This document shows, one piece after another, positions 1 to 8,278 of a DNA stretch of 64,000 bases (position 1 is its first letter; each line of letters starts with the position of its first letter). Position numbers and translations under genes: made by a program. Source of the DNA: HK1 sp965202735 (GTDB lineage Bacteria; Pseudomonadota; Gammaproteobacteria; HK1); NCBI GenBank assembly GCA_965202735.1, contig OZ241844.1:1612001-1676000 (forward strand), given 5' to 3'. Under the pieces are notes generated by a model that saw only the letters and a program-made list of their open reading frames with translations, made no database searches and was not told the origin of the DNA.

Positions 1-300
1 CTCCGCAGGCGGCGCCGTGGCGGGCGACGCGGCCTCTCCCGCCGTCGCAGCCCGGCCGGGCGACACGTCCGCCGCAGCAACCGCGGCAGCGACCGCGGCG
101 GGTCCGTCATGTCCGCCGTCATGCTCGACGGCCTGGACCGCGGGTCCGGCCCAGGCCACGACCAGCGCGACCAGCGCGACCAGACACGAGCGCCGCGCGA
201 ACCGGGCCGGAGCGGCCCGGGCCGCTCGCGTCCGGACCCGCTTGCCGTGCAGGCTCGCCTGATGCCCGAAGCCGCCTGATCCGTTTCGAACCGCGTGCAT
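1..300 (-). CDS. Secreted protein, N-terminal part only
   Basis: Reading the minus strand from an ATG at 300, the frame stays open to the window edge, giving 100 residues. It begins with a basic, Arg-rich n-region, then a hydrophobic stretch (SCLVALVALVVAWAGPA) and a plausible signal peptidase site after AVQA, about residue 57. The mature part starts EHDGGHDG and becomes Ala/Pro rich. This looks like an exported protein with a long n-region. The gene continues off the left edge, so no function can be assigned. The plus-strand frame over the same bases has no signal-like or domain-like content and is rejected. Confidence 0.5.
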   Translation of the reverse strand, partial: MHAVRNGSGGFGHQASLHGKRVRTRAARAAPARFARRSCLVALVALVVAWAGPAVQAVEHDGGHDGPAAVAAAVAAADVSPGRAATAGEAASPATAPPAE

Positions 301-368
301 CCGAGGTCCCCGCCGGACGCCATGCCGAGCGGGATCATAACTCCCGCGAGGCTCCGGGGGATGCCGCG

Positions 369-803
369 TCAGCTCGAATCGGCCGACTCCGCCTGCGCGT
401 AGAGCCGGCGCGCCTGCTCCGGATCGCGCTCCACTCCAAGGCCCTGCTCGTACATCATGCCCAGGGTCATCAGCGCGCCCGCGAGCCCCTGGTCGGCGGC
501 GCGGCGGAACCACCGGGCGGCCTCCGCCTCGTCCTTCTCGACGCACTCCCCGTAGAGGTACATCACCCCGAGCCCGTGCTGGGCGAGACCATGGCCCTGG
601 CGCGCCGCGTCGCGCATCGAGGCGAAGGCGAGCGCTTCGTTCACCACCCCGCCCAGTCCGTTCCGGCTCATCACCGCGACCCGGAACTGCGCCTCCGCCT
701 CGCCGCGGGCCGCGAGGGGCGCGAGGAGCTGGAAGGCGCGGCGGAACTCCTTGGCCTCGAACGCCGCGACCCCGCTCGCCAGATCCATGTCCGCATCGTT
801 CAT
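369..803 (-). CDS. Sel1-repeat (TPR-like) protein
   Basis: A 144-residue protein made of about three Sel1-type repeats. Typical segments are AQHGLGVMYLYGECVEKDEAEAARWF-like units and MTLGMMYEQGLGVERDPEQA near residues 70-140. Sel1 repeats are alpha-helical protein-interaction modules; no catalytic domain is present. I chose the ATG at 803 (MNDADMD) because the open frame upstream (to 959) is arginine-rich and runs into intergenic repeat sequence. There is no signal peptide from this start, so it is probably cytoplasmic. It is divergent from the hydrolase at 1095. Specific partner unknown. Confidence 0.8.
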   Translation of the reverse strand: MNDADMDLASGVAAFEAKEFRRAFQLLAPLAARGEAEAQFRVAVMSRNGLGGVVNEALAFASMRDAARQGHGLAQHGLGVMYLYGECVEKDEAEAARWFRRAADQGLAGALMTLGMMYEQGLGVERDPEQARRLYAQAESADSS

Positions 804-901
804 CTGCGTCGGTCCGATGTCCCGGGCGGGCCGGCGGTCGACGTGTCCGCGACTGGACCGGCCCCCTCGCCAATCGCCTGGTGCACAATCCCGCAATGCC
901 T

Positions 902-997
902 GCGGAAGCCGCAACGTGAACCCTCTCTCCAGAGGGGCCACCATCGAGGTGCTGCGCACCTGCGGGGCCGATCACGCGGAAGCCGCAACGTGAACCC
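902..997. repeat. Intergenic direct repeat pair, period 74 bp
   Basis: Two identical 22-bp copies (core CGGAAGCCGCAACGTGAACC) lie at 902-923 and 976-997, between the divergent Sel1 and hydrolase genes. The 52-bp spacer is not repeated. Two unrelated repeat pairs elsewhere in the window have the same 74-bp period. Confidence 0.85.
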
Positions 998-1094
998 CCA
1001 TCCCGGGTGTGCATCCCCCGGATGTGCGGCCTCTCCCAGCTCCTCCTCTCCCGGACCGGCGCCGCGTCGGGTGACGGGAGCGCGCGGGTGCGGC

Positions 1095-1883
1095 ATGACC
1101 GCCCTCCTCCTCGCCGGCGGGCTCGCCGTGCTCACGGACGCGCCCCGCATCGCGGCCGCCCAGGATCTGGAACGCGAACGCCGCCTGGAGGCGGAGATCG
1201 TCGACATGATCCTCGACGGGGAGCCGGTGCGCCTCGACGCCGGCGGACACCCGTTCCTCGCCATACACACGGAAGCCGTCGACGGCGCGCCGCGCGGCGC
1301 GGTCATCGTGCTGCACGGGCGCGGCCTCCACCCCGACTGGCCGGAGGTCGCCGGGCCGCTCCGCACCGAGCTGCCCGAGCACGGCTGGGAGACGCTGGCG
1401 TTGCAGATGCCGGTGCTCGGGAAACGGGCGAAGTACTACGACTACGTGCCCGTCTTCCCCGCCGCCTTCCCGAGGATTCGGGCCGGCATCGAGTATCTCC
1501 GGGCCCGCGGCGCGCGTACCGTCGTGCTCGCAGCGCACAGTTGCGGCGTGCATATGGCGATGGCGTTCGTGCGCCTTCACGGCGACGCCGGATTCGACGG
1601 GTTCATCGGCATCGGGATGGGCGCCACCGACCGCGGCCAGCCGATGCGCGAGCCCTTCCCGCTGGCCGCGATGTCGGTCCCGGTCCTCGACCTCTTCGGC
1701 GACGAGGACTATCCGTCGGTGCCGAGAGAGGCGCCCGAGCGCCTCGCGGCAATCCGGGCCGCCGGGAATCCGCGCTCGGCCCAGCACATCGTCCCCGGCG
1801 CCGACCACTACTTCCGCGACCGGGACGAGGCGCTCGTGGGCGCGGTCGCGGAATGGCTCGCGACCCTGAACGACGACGGGTGA
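1095..1883 (+). CDS. Exported alpha/beta hydrolase (DUF3530-like)
   Basis: A 262-residue protein with a hydrophobic leader (MTALLLAGGLAVL, cleavage near AAAQ, residue 23) and an alpha/beta-hydrolase core. The oxyanion strand is VIVLHGRG (70-77), the nucleophile elbow is AAHSCG with Ser149, the acid is in LFGDED (203-205) and the His is in PGADHYF (His238). The layout resembles the DUF3530 family of periplasmic hydrolases, often seen in gammaproteobacteria; its substrate is unknown. A GTG at 1071 in the same frame would add an Arg to the n-region of the signal peptide and is a real alternative start. Monocistronic here. Confidence 0.75.
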   Translation: MTALLLAGGLAVLTDAPRIAAAQDLERERRLEAEIVDMILDGEPVRLDAGGHPFLAIHTEAVDGAPRGAVIVLHGRGLHPDWPEVAGPLRTELPEHGWETLALQMPVLGKRAKYYDYVPVFPAAFPRIRAGIEYLRARGARTVVLAAHSCGVHMAMAFVRLHGDAGFDGFIGIGMGATDRGQPMREPFPLAAMSVPVLDLFGDEDYPSVPREAPERLAAIRAAGNPRSAQHIVPGADHYFRDRDEALVGAVAEWLATLNDDG

Positions 1884-1933
1884 GCGCACCCGGTGCGGCA
1901 CGCCGGACACACCGGGTACGGGCGGGCCGAGGG

Positions 1934-2248
1934 CTACTTCTGCTTCTGGCTCGCGTAGTAGGCCGCGATATCGTCGATATCCTCATCCTTCAGGGGCGCC
2001 ACCATCGGCGCCATGGTCGGATCGACGCGCACGCCGTCGCGAAAGGCCCGTATCTGCTTCGCGAGGTACGCCTCGTGCTGGCCCGCGAGCTTGGGCCAGA
2101 TGGGATTGATGCTGTTGCCGTCCACACCGTGGCACGCCGAGCACACCACGGCCTTCTTCTTTCCCGCGGCCGCATCGCCGGCGTGGACCGGCGCGACGGC
2201 CGCGGCCGCACAGCCGAGAACGATGGCAGTCATGTAGGTCCGAATCAT
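1934..2248 (-). CDS. Class I cytochrome c (c553/c4-like), periplasmic
   Basis: A 104-residue protein: signal peptide of about 23 residues ending VHA, then one haem-binding motif CSACH (36-40) and Met79/Met82 as candidate axial ligands in PTMAPM. The ending DIAAYYASQKQK is typical of small c-type cytochromes of the c553/c4-half type. It is expected to be a soluble periplasmic electron carrier. A GGGAG lies about 11 bases upstream of the ATG at 2248. It is convergent with the hydrolase gene, 50 bp away. No oxidase partner is adjacent, so its redox partner is unknown. Confidence 0.9.
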   Translation of the reverse strand: MIRTYMTAIVLGCAAAAVAPVHAGDAAAGKKKAVVCSACHGVDGNSINPIWPKLAGQHEAYLAKQIRAFRDGVRVDPTMAPMVAPLKDEDIDDIAAYYASQKQK

Positions 2249-2344
2249 GTTCGAATGCTCCCTGTTCGAGTGTTCCCCTGAAGTGTCGTGCCGCCGGTGC
2301 GGGAATCCCGCCGCCGGAGGCCGGAACGTCGCCCGGAAACTCTA

Positions 2345-2494
2345 GCGCATCGTCCCCACTTGCGCATGTCCAGGCTGCTGGCGGACTTCCCGTTCCGGGA
2401 TTTGGCGCATCGTCCCCGCTCGCGCATGTCCAGGGACGGACACGTCGCCCAGCCGGCGCCGGAGGCGGCATCGTCCCCGCTCGCGCATGTCCAG
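2345..2494. repeat. Three-copy interspaced repeat, CRISPR-like geometry
   Basis: Three near-identical copies of a 27-29 bp sequence (core CATCGTCCCCGCTCGCGCAT followed by GTCCAG) start at about 2345, 2405 and 2466. Spacing is 60 and 61 bp, leaving two unrelated spacers of about 31-32 bp. Copy 1 has two substitutions. This is the repeat/spacer spacing of a type I-E CRISPR array. The minus strand contains CGCGAGCGGGGA, resembling one arm of type I-E repeats, but the other arm is not complementary. No cas gene is in the window. It could equally be one of the private tandem repeats seen elsewhere here. Confidence 0.5.
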
Positions 2495-2515
2495 ACGACG
2501 GTCCAGGCGACGAGC

Positions 2516-2637
2516 CGGCAATTCCCGCCAAGCGGGAACATACCCTCGAAATCCCCTCGGCGGGCCGCCTTTGTGGTCGGAATCGTGCCGGAATCCCATC
2601 GCGGCACGGCCTCTCCGGGCGTTGGCGGGAATCGCTG
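2516..2637 (-). mobile_element. 122-bp MITE, copy 1
   Basis: Copy of the dispersed element that starts CAGCRATTCCCGCCA and ends with its inverse. It is flanked on both sides by the identical 9-bp sequence GCGACGAGC (2507-2515 and 2638-2646), a target-site duplication. It carries no coding capacity. Minus orientation is defined relative to copies 4-7. Confidence 0.9.
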
Positions 2638-2712
2638 GCGACGAGCCGTCCTCGATGCGCGGAACATGCGCGGAACGGTGCACGCGGGGCGCGCATGAGC
2701 GATCGATCGGCG

Positions 2713-3633
2713 CTAGCGCTCCCACTCGAATCGGTGCATCACGTCCTTCGCAGGATCCGCCTGCGCGACATCGGCCTGCGCGCCCTGCCCCTCGTCGAGC
2801 AGGGCCTCGCGCCTGCGCTCCGCTGCGCGCATTCCCCGGGCGAGCGCCCTCCTCGCCTCCGGTATCTCTTCCCGGATCGTGTCGGTCTGCTCCAGTCGCT
2901 CCAGCACCCGCTGTGCGAAGTGCTTCAGGTGTCCGCGCTCCAGCGCCTGCGCCCCCTTCCTCGCCTCGTCGACGACCTCCTCGGTCTCCGCTCTCTCGTT
3001 CTTCGGCCAGTACGCGCTCAGCACGACCCGGGTCAGCAGCCTCGGTCCCATGGGGTGGCTTCGCCACCACCTCGTATAGAGCGGGTCGACGTCGGCCAGC
3101 AGCCTGTCGCTGCTCAGCCCCGGCCATTGATTCTGGTGACGCCCCAGCCACTCGTCGAGGACGTCCCTCTCGATGAGCACCCGGTTGCTTGTGATGATCA
3201 TGCGTCCCCGACACGCCATCACCTCGGCGACCATCTGTGCCTCGTTGTCGTCGCAGAGTCGCCCCTGCGCTCTCGGGAACGCGTCCGTCGGCAGGCCATC
3301 GCGTCCGAGCAGCGCTCTCGCCAGCGCCCTCTGCTCGCGGGTCAGCCTCTTCAGCCGGTACGGCCCGTTCTTCCGCCTCCACTCTCCAATCCACCAACGC
3401 TCACCACGGAGTCGGCGCACTTCCTCGGGAGCGTCCTGCAGGGCCTCGGCCTGCTGCGTCTGCCCCTCGCTCCATCCGAGCGCCCTCTCCTCGACGAACG
3501 GTGCGAGCTTTCTCGCCACCGCCGGTACGACCTGGACGTAGCCTCCGCTCAGCTCCATGTCCGCTGCGTGCAGCCGCCGATCCGTCTCATGGATCAGCCG
3601 GTTCTGATCGTGATACGTCGCGAGCTCCATCAT
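2713..3633 (-). CDS. PIN-like domain protein, candidate RNase toxin
   Basis: A 306-residue protein starting MMELATYHDQNRLIHE. Three segments look like a PIN nuclease fold: an N-terminal strand with Asp (YHDQNRL), a second strand (VQVVPAVARKLAP), and a later helix-strand with acids (DDNEAQMVAEVM, then GRMIITSNRVLIERD). About 120 residues of helical sequence follow, ending rich in Glu/Arg. PIN proteins are metal-dependent RNases, often toxins. The start overlaps the stop of the upstream small gene (ATGA), implying translational coupling. The fold is my reading of motif order, not a database hit. The protein is about twice the length of a typical VapC. Confidence 0.5.
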   Translation of the reverse strand: MMELATYHDQNRLIHETDRRLHAADMELSGGYVQVVPAVARKLAPFVEERALGWSEGQTQQAEALQDAPEEVRRLRGERWWIGEWRRKNGPYRLKRLTREQRALARALLGRDGLPTDAFPRAQGRLCDDNEAQMVAEVMACRGRMIITSNRVLIERDVLDEWLGRHQNQWPGLSSDRLLADVDPLYTRWWRSHPMGPRLLTRVVLSAYWPKNERAETEEVVDEARKGAQALERGHLKHFAQRVLERLEQTDTIREEIPEARRALARGMRAAERRREALLDEGQGAQADVAQADPAKDVMHRFEWER

Positions 3634-3896
3634 CCGGGCTCCCCCTCCACCGCCTGTCTGATGCGTCTGGCCAGAGCCCGTCTCTGCTTGCGCTGGGCCG
3701 CGTAGAGCTTCTTCAGTGTCGGCTTGCAGAGGACCTCCTCCAACGCCGTCCCGCTCGCGGCGTTCTCGAAGGTCTGCGTGGCGGTCTCGTTCCCGTCGCT
3801 CTTCTCCTTGGAGGCCGCGGGTCCGGGTCCAACCGCCTTCATCTCGATCCAGCGCTGCGTGAGCCACCGCTGCTCTTCATCTCGTGTCGTCGCCAT
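3630..3896 (-). CDS. Small basic protein, candidate antitoxin partner
   Basis: An 88-residue protein starting MATTRDEEQRWLTQRW from the ATG at 3896, preceded by a G-rich ribosome-binding site (GAGGGGGGA). A start at 3920 is also possible. The middle is low in structure-forming residues (PAASKEKSDGNETATQ); the C-terminus is basic and helical (KKLYAAQRKQRRALARRIRQ). I do not recognise the family. Size, position directly upstream and 4-base overlap with the PIN-like gene fit an antitoxin-toxin order. That role is inference only. Confidence 0.55.
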   Translation of the reverse strand: MATTRDEEQRWLTQRWIEMKAVGPGPAASKEKSDGNETATQTFENAASGTALEEVLCKPTLKKLYAAQRKQRRALARRIRQAVEGEPG

Positions 3897-3983
3897 CGTG
3901 TCCCCCCTCGATGCGTGCATTCGCCTGCTGGTCGGGGCAGTGACCGAAACAAGGTTGCTGACTGTACCCGGAGGGACCCTGCT

Positions 3984-5343
3984 CCCTTAGAGATCCCCTC
4001 ATAATTTAGCTGAGAATTCGTCTGTAACTGACTGAATTAATGTACAGGTTGCAAGACCCGACCATTTCATGCCTCCTTGAGCACACGGCTCGTGTTGCCA
4101 ACGCGAAGCTCCGGGGTCACGCTCGCGCCTGCGAGCCACCGTGGAGCCATCCGATGTCCCGACCCATCATGCTGCGACGAGACGACATCCGCGAATTCAT
4201 CACCGCAATGTACGAAGGCGACCTGCACGCGAAGCGGGTCCTGTCGCTGGCCAATGCGACGCTGGGGGTGTTGACCAGCGCCTCGCTGGCGGTGCATGCC
4301 ATCGGCCAGGGACTGGCGCAGGCGATGGGCACGCTCGGCAAGCACGGAGTGAAGCAGGTCGACCGGCTGCTGAGCAACGACGGCATCGAGATGGAGACAT
4401 TCTTCGACTCCTGGGTGAAGTACCTCGTGGGTGCGCGCTGCGAGGTGGTGGTGGCGCTCGACTGGACGAGCTTCGCGCGCGACGGGCACGAGACGATAGT
4501 GCTGTCGATGCTGACCGGGCACGGTCGGGCGACCCCGCTGATGTGGCGCACGGTGCAGGCGTCGACGCTGAAAGGCCATCAGAGGGGGCATGAGGATGCG
4601 CTGCTGCGTGCGCTGCGCGGTGCGATGCCCGAGGCGGTGAAGGTCACGGTGGTGGCGGACCGGGGATTCGGCAACGCGCCGATGATGCAGTGCCTGAGCC
4701 AGGAGCTCGGCTTCGAGTACGTGCTTCGCATCCGGGGCAACCTCTGGGTGACGAGCGCGAAGGGCGAGCGGCGCCGGGCGTCGCAGTGGGTGGGCGTGCA
4801 GGGGCGCTCGTGCACGCTGCGCGGTGCGACGGTGACCGATGCCCATGCCCTGACGGTGGGCAAGGCGGTGTGCGTGCACGCGCCGGCGATGGCCGAGCCG
4901 TGGTGCGTGGTGGCGAGCGAGGAGAAGGTGGCCACCCGCACGCTGATTCGCTATTACGCCAAGCGCTGGGGTATCGAGACGAGCTTTCGCGACCTCAAGG
5001 ACTGGCGTTTCGGGATGGGGATGGGGGCGATGCGGGTGCGTCACACGGCGCGGCGCGACCGCCTGTTGCTGCTCAGCGCGTTGTCGATGGCGTTGTTGAC
5101 GTTGCTCGGTGCGGCGGGGGAGCGGTTGGGCTACGACCGGTGGTTGAAGGCGAACACGGTCAAGACCCGCACGCACTCGCTGTTTCGCCAGGGGCTGATG
5201 CTCTATCACCATCTGCCCAACTGGCCCGCGCATCGGCTGCGTCCACTGGTCGAGGAGTTTGCCCACATGCTTGTGGAGCAGCGTGTGTATCGGGAACTCT
5301 TCGGGGTCATCTGACGGCAAAATAATGAGGGGATGTCTGAGGG
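3984..5343 (+). mobile_element. IS4-family insertion sequence, about 1360 bp
   Basis: Imperfect terminal inverted repeats of about 27 bp bound the transposase gene: the left end begins CCCTTAGAGATCCCCTCAT (3984) and the right end, inverted, begins CCCTCAGACATCCCCTCAT (5343), with most positions matching. I see no target-site duplication outside these ends, so one side may have rearranged or the insertion may be old. The transposase reading frame is intact. These ends do not match the MITE ends in this window, so this IS is not the obvious helper for those elements. Confidence 0.85.
4154..5314 (+). CDS. IS4-family transposase (DDE)
   Basis: A 386-residue DDE transposase. The catalytic triad is Asp103 (ALDWTSF), Asp169 (VVADRGFG) and Glu275 in the IS4-family signature YAKRWGIETSFRDLK, where the Y-R-E-K spacing is intact. 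It catalyses cut-and-paste movement of the surrounding IS. I chose the ATG at 4154 because GGAG sits 7 bases upstream; the frame is open back to 4040. Length and motifs are complete, so the element may still be active. Confidence 0.93.
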   Translation: MSRPIMLRRDDIREFITAMYEGDLHAKRVLSLANATLGVLTSASLAVHAIGQGLAQAMGTLGKHGVKQVDRLLSNDGIEMETFFDSWVKYLVGARCEVVVALDWTSFARDGHETIVLSMLTGHGRATPLMWRTVQASTLKGHQRGHEDALLRALRGAMPEAVKVTVVADRGFGNAPMMQCLSQELGFEYVLRIRGNLWVTSAKGERRRASQWVGVQGRSCTLRGATVTDAHALTVGKAVCVHAPAMAEPWCVVASEEKVATRTLIRYYAKRWGIETSFRDLKDWRFGMGMGAMRVRHTARRDRLLLLSALSMALLTLLGAAGERLGYDRWLKANTVKTRTHSLFRQGLMLYHHLPNWPAHRLRPLVEEFAHMLVEQRVYRELFGVI

Positions 5344-5351
5344 CGGGCATG

Positions 5352-6623
5352 TCAGCCCCCGGACCCGTCTCCGGGATGGCAAGCCCCGTCCTGCGCCGGC
5401 ATTCCACTTTCGCTCAGAGGGTCTCCCACCCCGAAATGCCCCTCCATCCAGAGATCACCCAGTTGAGCACCAGCATCCATGAACGCCATCACCTTCCGGT
5501 TCCTGTTCAGGGGATGACACTGCGTGTAGCCGGATCCATCGCGCCAGAGCACTCGCACTTCACCGGGCCGCAGCGCGTCGAGAAAGAACGGTGAGTGGGT
5601 GGTCACGAGGATCTGCGTGGAGCCGGCCGCGGCACGGCATTCCTCCGCAAGTCCGTAGAGCAGTCGGGGATGGAGAAAATTCTCCGGCTCCTCGATTCCA
5701 ATAAACGGAGGCGGAACCGGATCGTGCAGCAAGGCCAGATAGGCAAGCATCTTGAGCGTGCCGTCCGATGCGAACCGGGCCATGATGGGCTCGGCAAACG
5801 GGGCATCCTTGATCCGCATCAGCAGCCTTCCATCCGGCATGGAATCCGCGGTCACCTTTTCGATCCTGGGGACTCTTTCCCGGAGTCTGTCGAATATAAA
5901 GCCCAGGCGCTCGGGATGCTCTTCGGTCAAGTACTGGATTACGTTGGCCAGATTGTCTCCGGTCTTGCTCAGTTGCTCCTGCGGCCCTGCCTCCGGTTGT
6001 CCTCTCGCGTCCTCGGACGAAAGATAGGACACATGCCATCCCCTGATGAAATCGCGCAGCGCGACAACACGGGGATTCTCCGCCAACTGGCCCAGTGCAT
6101 TGACCGCAAGAGTGTCCGGAGAGCTCAGCGGAACTTCAATCCGATCGTCGTGTGCATCCGGCAATTCGCCCGAAATGACCCGCCCGGCGCCGCTGGCATA
6201 GTCGAGGAACCTGAAGGGCGCTCCATAGCTTCCCCGCTTCCAGCGGAGCCATTCCCGCACTACGACGGGTCGACCGTTTCTCTCGTCGACCTCCAGATGA
6301 TACGTGATCAGGGGTCTGCCCGGCTGCTCACGGTATGCAGTCTCAATCAGAACGGAACCTTCTCCACCGCCCTTTCCGCCGCGCGATTTCAGCTCCCGAG
6401 CCTTGCCACGCTTTTCCCACGCCCGGCGCAAGCCGCTCTCGAAGCATTCGGCCAAAAAAGCGAACACATCGAATACCGTGGATTTTCCACTACCGTTCGG
6501 ACCAAGCAGCACGGTGAGCGGGGTCAGGTGGGTCAGCTCGACGTCGCGCAACGCGCGGAAATTCCGTACCTTGAAGCGTTCTATACGCGGCGGTGTCTCG
6601 CCTGCCTTCGTCATCGCGTTCAT
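5352..6623 (-). CDS. AAA ATPase of the RecF/SMC-like AAA_21 type
   Basis: A 423-residue ABC-type ATPase starting MNAMTKAGETPPRIERFKVRNF. Walker A is GPNGSGKST (41-49), Walker B is FIGIEEPENFLHP (about 308-320), and the switch His is in VTTHSPFFLD. The end (LWMEGHFGVGDPL) is typical of single-protein AAA_21 ATPases that, as I recall, are often followed by a DUF4276/TOPRIM-like gene in defence islands. Here the stop lies only 9 bp from the IS right end and no such partner is visible, so a downstream partner may have been lost. The last 17 residues (after DPLSES) look unlike the family. Function is unknown; defence or DNA repair is inference. Confidence 0.8.
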   Translation of the reverse strand: MNAMTKAGETPPRIERFKVRNFRALRDVELTHLTPLTVLLGPNGSGKSTVFDVFAFLAECFESGLRRAWEKRGKARELKSRGGKGGGEGSVLIETAYREQPGRPLITYHLEVDERNGRPVVVREWLRWKRGSYGAPFRFLDYASGAGRVISGELPDAHDDRIEVPLSSPDTLAVNALGQLAENPRVVALRDFIRGWHVSYLSSEDARGQPEAGPQEQLSKTGDNLANVIQYLTEEHPERLGFIFDRLRERVPRIEKVTADSMPDGRLLMRIKDAPFAEPIMARFASDGTLKMLAYLALLHDPVPPPFIGIEEPENFLHPRLLYGLAEECRAAAGSTQILVTTHSPFFLDALRPGEVRVLWRDGSGYTQCHPLNRNRKVMAFMDAGAQLGDLWMEGHFGVGDPLSESGMPAQDGACHPGDGSGG

Positions 6624-6722
6624 CTCGGGATCTGCATTTTTCACACCCCACAGGGCATTCATCCAGCGGGCAGGCAACGCCCCTGTTGAGAGTACAGGCA
6701 ACGCCCTTCGGCGCGCCGGTGC

Positions 6723-8042
6723 TCACACCCCCCGCAGCGCTGCCCCGGATGCCGGCGGGGCGTGCATGCGCTCGGCGAAGTCGGCCGCGTATGCGGCGGC
6801 GGCTTCGCTCGATGTGATGGCGTCCGCGTGTCCGAGCACCTTCTCGAAAGCCTCCGCGTACTGGTCCAGGATCTCCGGCGAAGCGGTCGGGAACGCGGGC
6901 AGCTTCATCAGGACTTCGCGCCCGGCGCGGGTCGCGGGCAGGTCCTCGGGGTCGTAGCGCGGGGCCGCCATCCCCTCGGGGAGCCGGGCGATCCGGGCGA
7001 AGTGGCCTTCGGTGAAGAACGGCTGCTGGTGCACCAGCGGATAGCGCGGGGCCGAGGCCTGGCACCCTTCCGCGTGCAAGGCGGCGGCGAGCAGCGCCAG
7101 GGGCAGTCCCGTGCGCTCCGGCTCGCAGCGCACGATGAACTCGAAGTACGTGCGCTCCACGTGCGGCGGGGGCAGGAAGGTGTGGATGCCGAGGGCCTCG
7201 AGCTTCGTCGAGAGGCGGACGACGTTGGCGTTGCGTTGCGCGTTGTGTTCGGACAGGCGGGCGAGCTGGGAGCGGCCGACCGCGGCCGAGACCGGGGCGA
7301 TGCGGCCCTTGACGCCGAAGCTCGTTCCCGCGAACCGCCTGGCCGGCGAATCCAGCTCGATGATGCGCGTCACGTCCCCGAACAGGACCGCGCGCTCGTG
7401 GAGGTCCGGGTCCCGGCACAGGAGCATCCCGCCTTCCCCGGCCGGGGCCAGCTTGTCCCCCTGCAGGCTGAAGACCCCGATGTCGCCGAGGGCGCCGCAC
7501 GGATGATCGCGCCACTTCGCGCCATGGGCGTGCGAGGCGTCCTCGACGATACGCAGGTCGTGGCGCTCCGCCAGCGCCCGGATCCCGGACATCCTGGCCG
7601 GCAGCCCCCACAGGTGGACGACGACGACGGCGCGGGTGCGGGTGGTGATCCTGCGGGCCATGTCCGCGGGGTCGATCCCGAGCCGCTCCGGCTCGCTCTC
7701 GCAGAACACCGGCACCGCGCCCGCCCACACGATGGGCAGCACCGAGGCCCAGAACGTGGCGGACGGAACCAGGACCTCGTCGCCCGGCTGGAGATCGAGG
7801 GCGAAGAACGCGGCGTGCAGCGCCGCGGTGCCGTTGGCATGGGCCAGTGCGTGGGGCACCCCCGCGAGGGCCGCGTAGTCGGCTTCCAGCTCGCGGATGA
7901 CCGGGTGCGTGGACAGATTCCCGTCGCGCAGCACCCGCAGCACCGCGCGCTCGTCGCGTTCGTCCAGCCGCGGCCAGCGGTTGGCCTCGTCGTGGCCGGC
8001 GGTGACCGCCGGCCGTCCCCCCAGGATCGCGGGAAGCGCCAT
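6723..8042 (-). CDS. DegT/DnrJ/EryC1/StrS aminotransferase
   Basis: A 439-residue PLP-dependent enzyme of the sugar aminotransferase family. The PLP-binding Asp is in RIVEDASHAHGA (Asp168) and the Schiff-base Lys is in SLQGDKLAPAGEGG (Lys197). These enzymes usually aminate a keto sugar nucleotide, or dehydrate in a few members. The start is MALPAILGGRPAV at 8042; an in-frame ATG exists at 8093. No sugar-nucleotide genes are adjacent; the neighbours are an FAD oxidoreductase and a radical SAM protein, so the substrate is open. An AT-rich region just upstream is the likely promoter. Confidence 0.88.
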   Translation of the reverse strand: MALPAILGGRPAVTAGHDEANRWPRLDERDERAVLRVLRDGNLSTHPVIRELEADYAALAGVPHALAHANGTAALHAAFFALDLQPGDEVLVPSATFWASVLPIVWAGAVPVFCESEPERLGIDPADMARRITTRTRAVVVVHLWGLPARMSGIRALAERHDLRIVEDASHAHGAKWRDHPCGALGDIGVFSLQGDKLAPAGEGGMLLCRDPDLHERAVLFGDVTRIIELDSPARRFAGTSFGVKGRIAPVSAAVGRSQLARLSEHNAQRNANVVRLSTKLEALGIHTFLPPPHVERTYFEFIVRCEPERTGLPLALLAAALHAEGCQASAPRYPLVHQQPFFTEGHFARIARLPEGMAAPRYDPEDLPATRAGREVLMKLPAFPTASPEILDQYAEAFEKVLGHADAITSSEAAAAYAADFAERMHAPPASGAALRGV

Positions 8043-8084
8043 GTCTCGTTGCTCCAGGCAGGAACCTGTCTCAAGAATCGAATT

Positions 8085-8165
8085 TCGGGGCATTCTCTCT
8101 CTGCAAAGAGGAAATTTCGATTATCAATCGATTACATGATTTTTCGATCGGCTGAAAACACTGGT
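8085..8165 (-). promoter_or_regulatory. AT-rich promoter region of the aminotransferase gene
   Basis: This is the most AT-rich stretch in an otherwise GC-rich neighbourhood, lying 40-120 bp upstream of the aminotransferase start. It contains TTTCGAT repeated (near 8115 and 8142) and the near-palindrome CGATTATCAATCG. A promoter and perhaps an operator are likely; no clean -35/-10 pair can be fixed by eye. Confidence 0.35.
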
Positions 8166-8278
8166 GGCGGCTCAGTTTGACCTTCTTCCTCTGCGCGGCA
8201 TGACGGTCCCGGAGTCAAACCGACCCGCTACGCCGACCGGCGATCTTGAGACAGGTTCAAGTCATCCGGAAGGCGGGG

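Noticed and set aside
972..1910. Long open frame on the minus strand opposite the hydrolase gene
   Set aside because: It is an antisense shadow of a clearly coding plus strand in GC-rich DNA; composition is His/Arg/Glu biased with no domain signal.
3984..5343. The IS4 element as source of the 122-bp MITE family
   Set aside because: Its ends (CCCTTAGAGATCCCC) share nothing with the MITE ends (CAGCRATTCCCGCCA).
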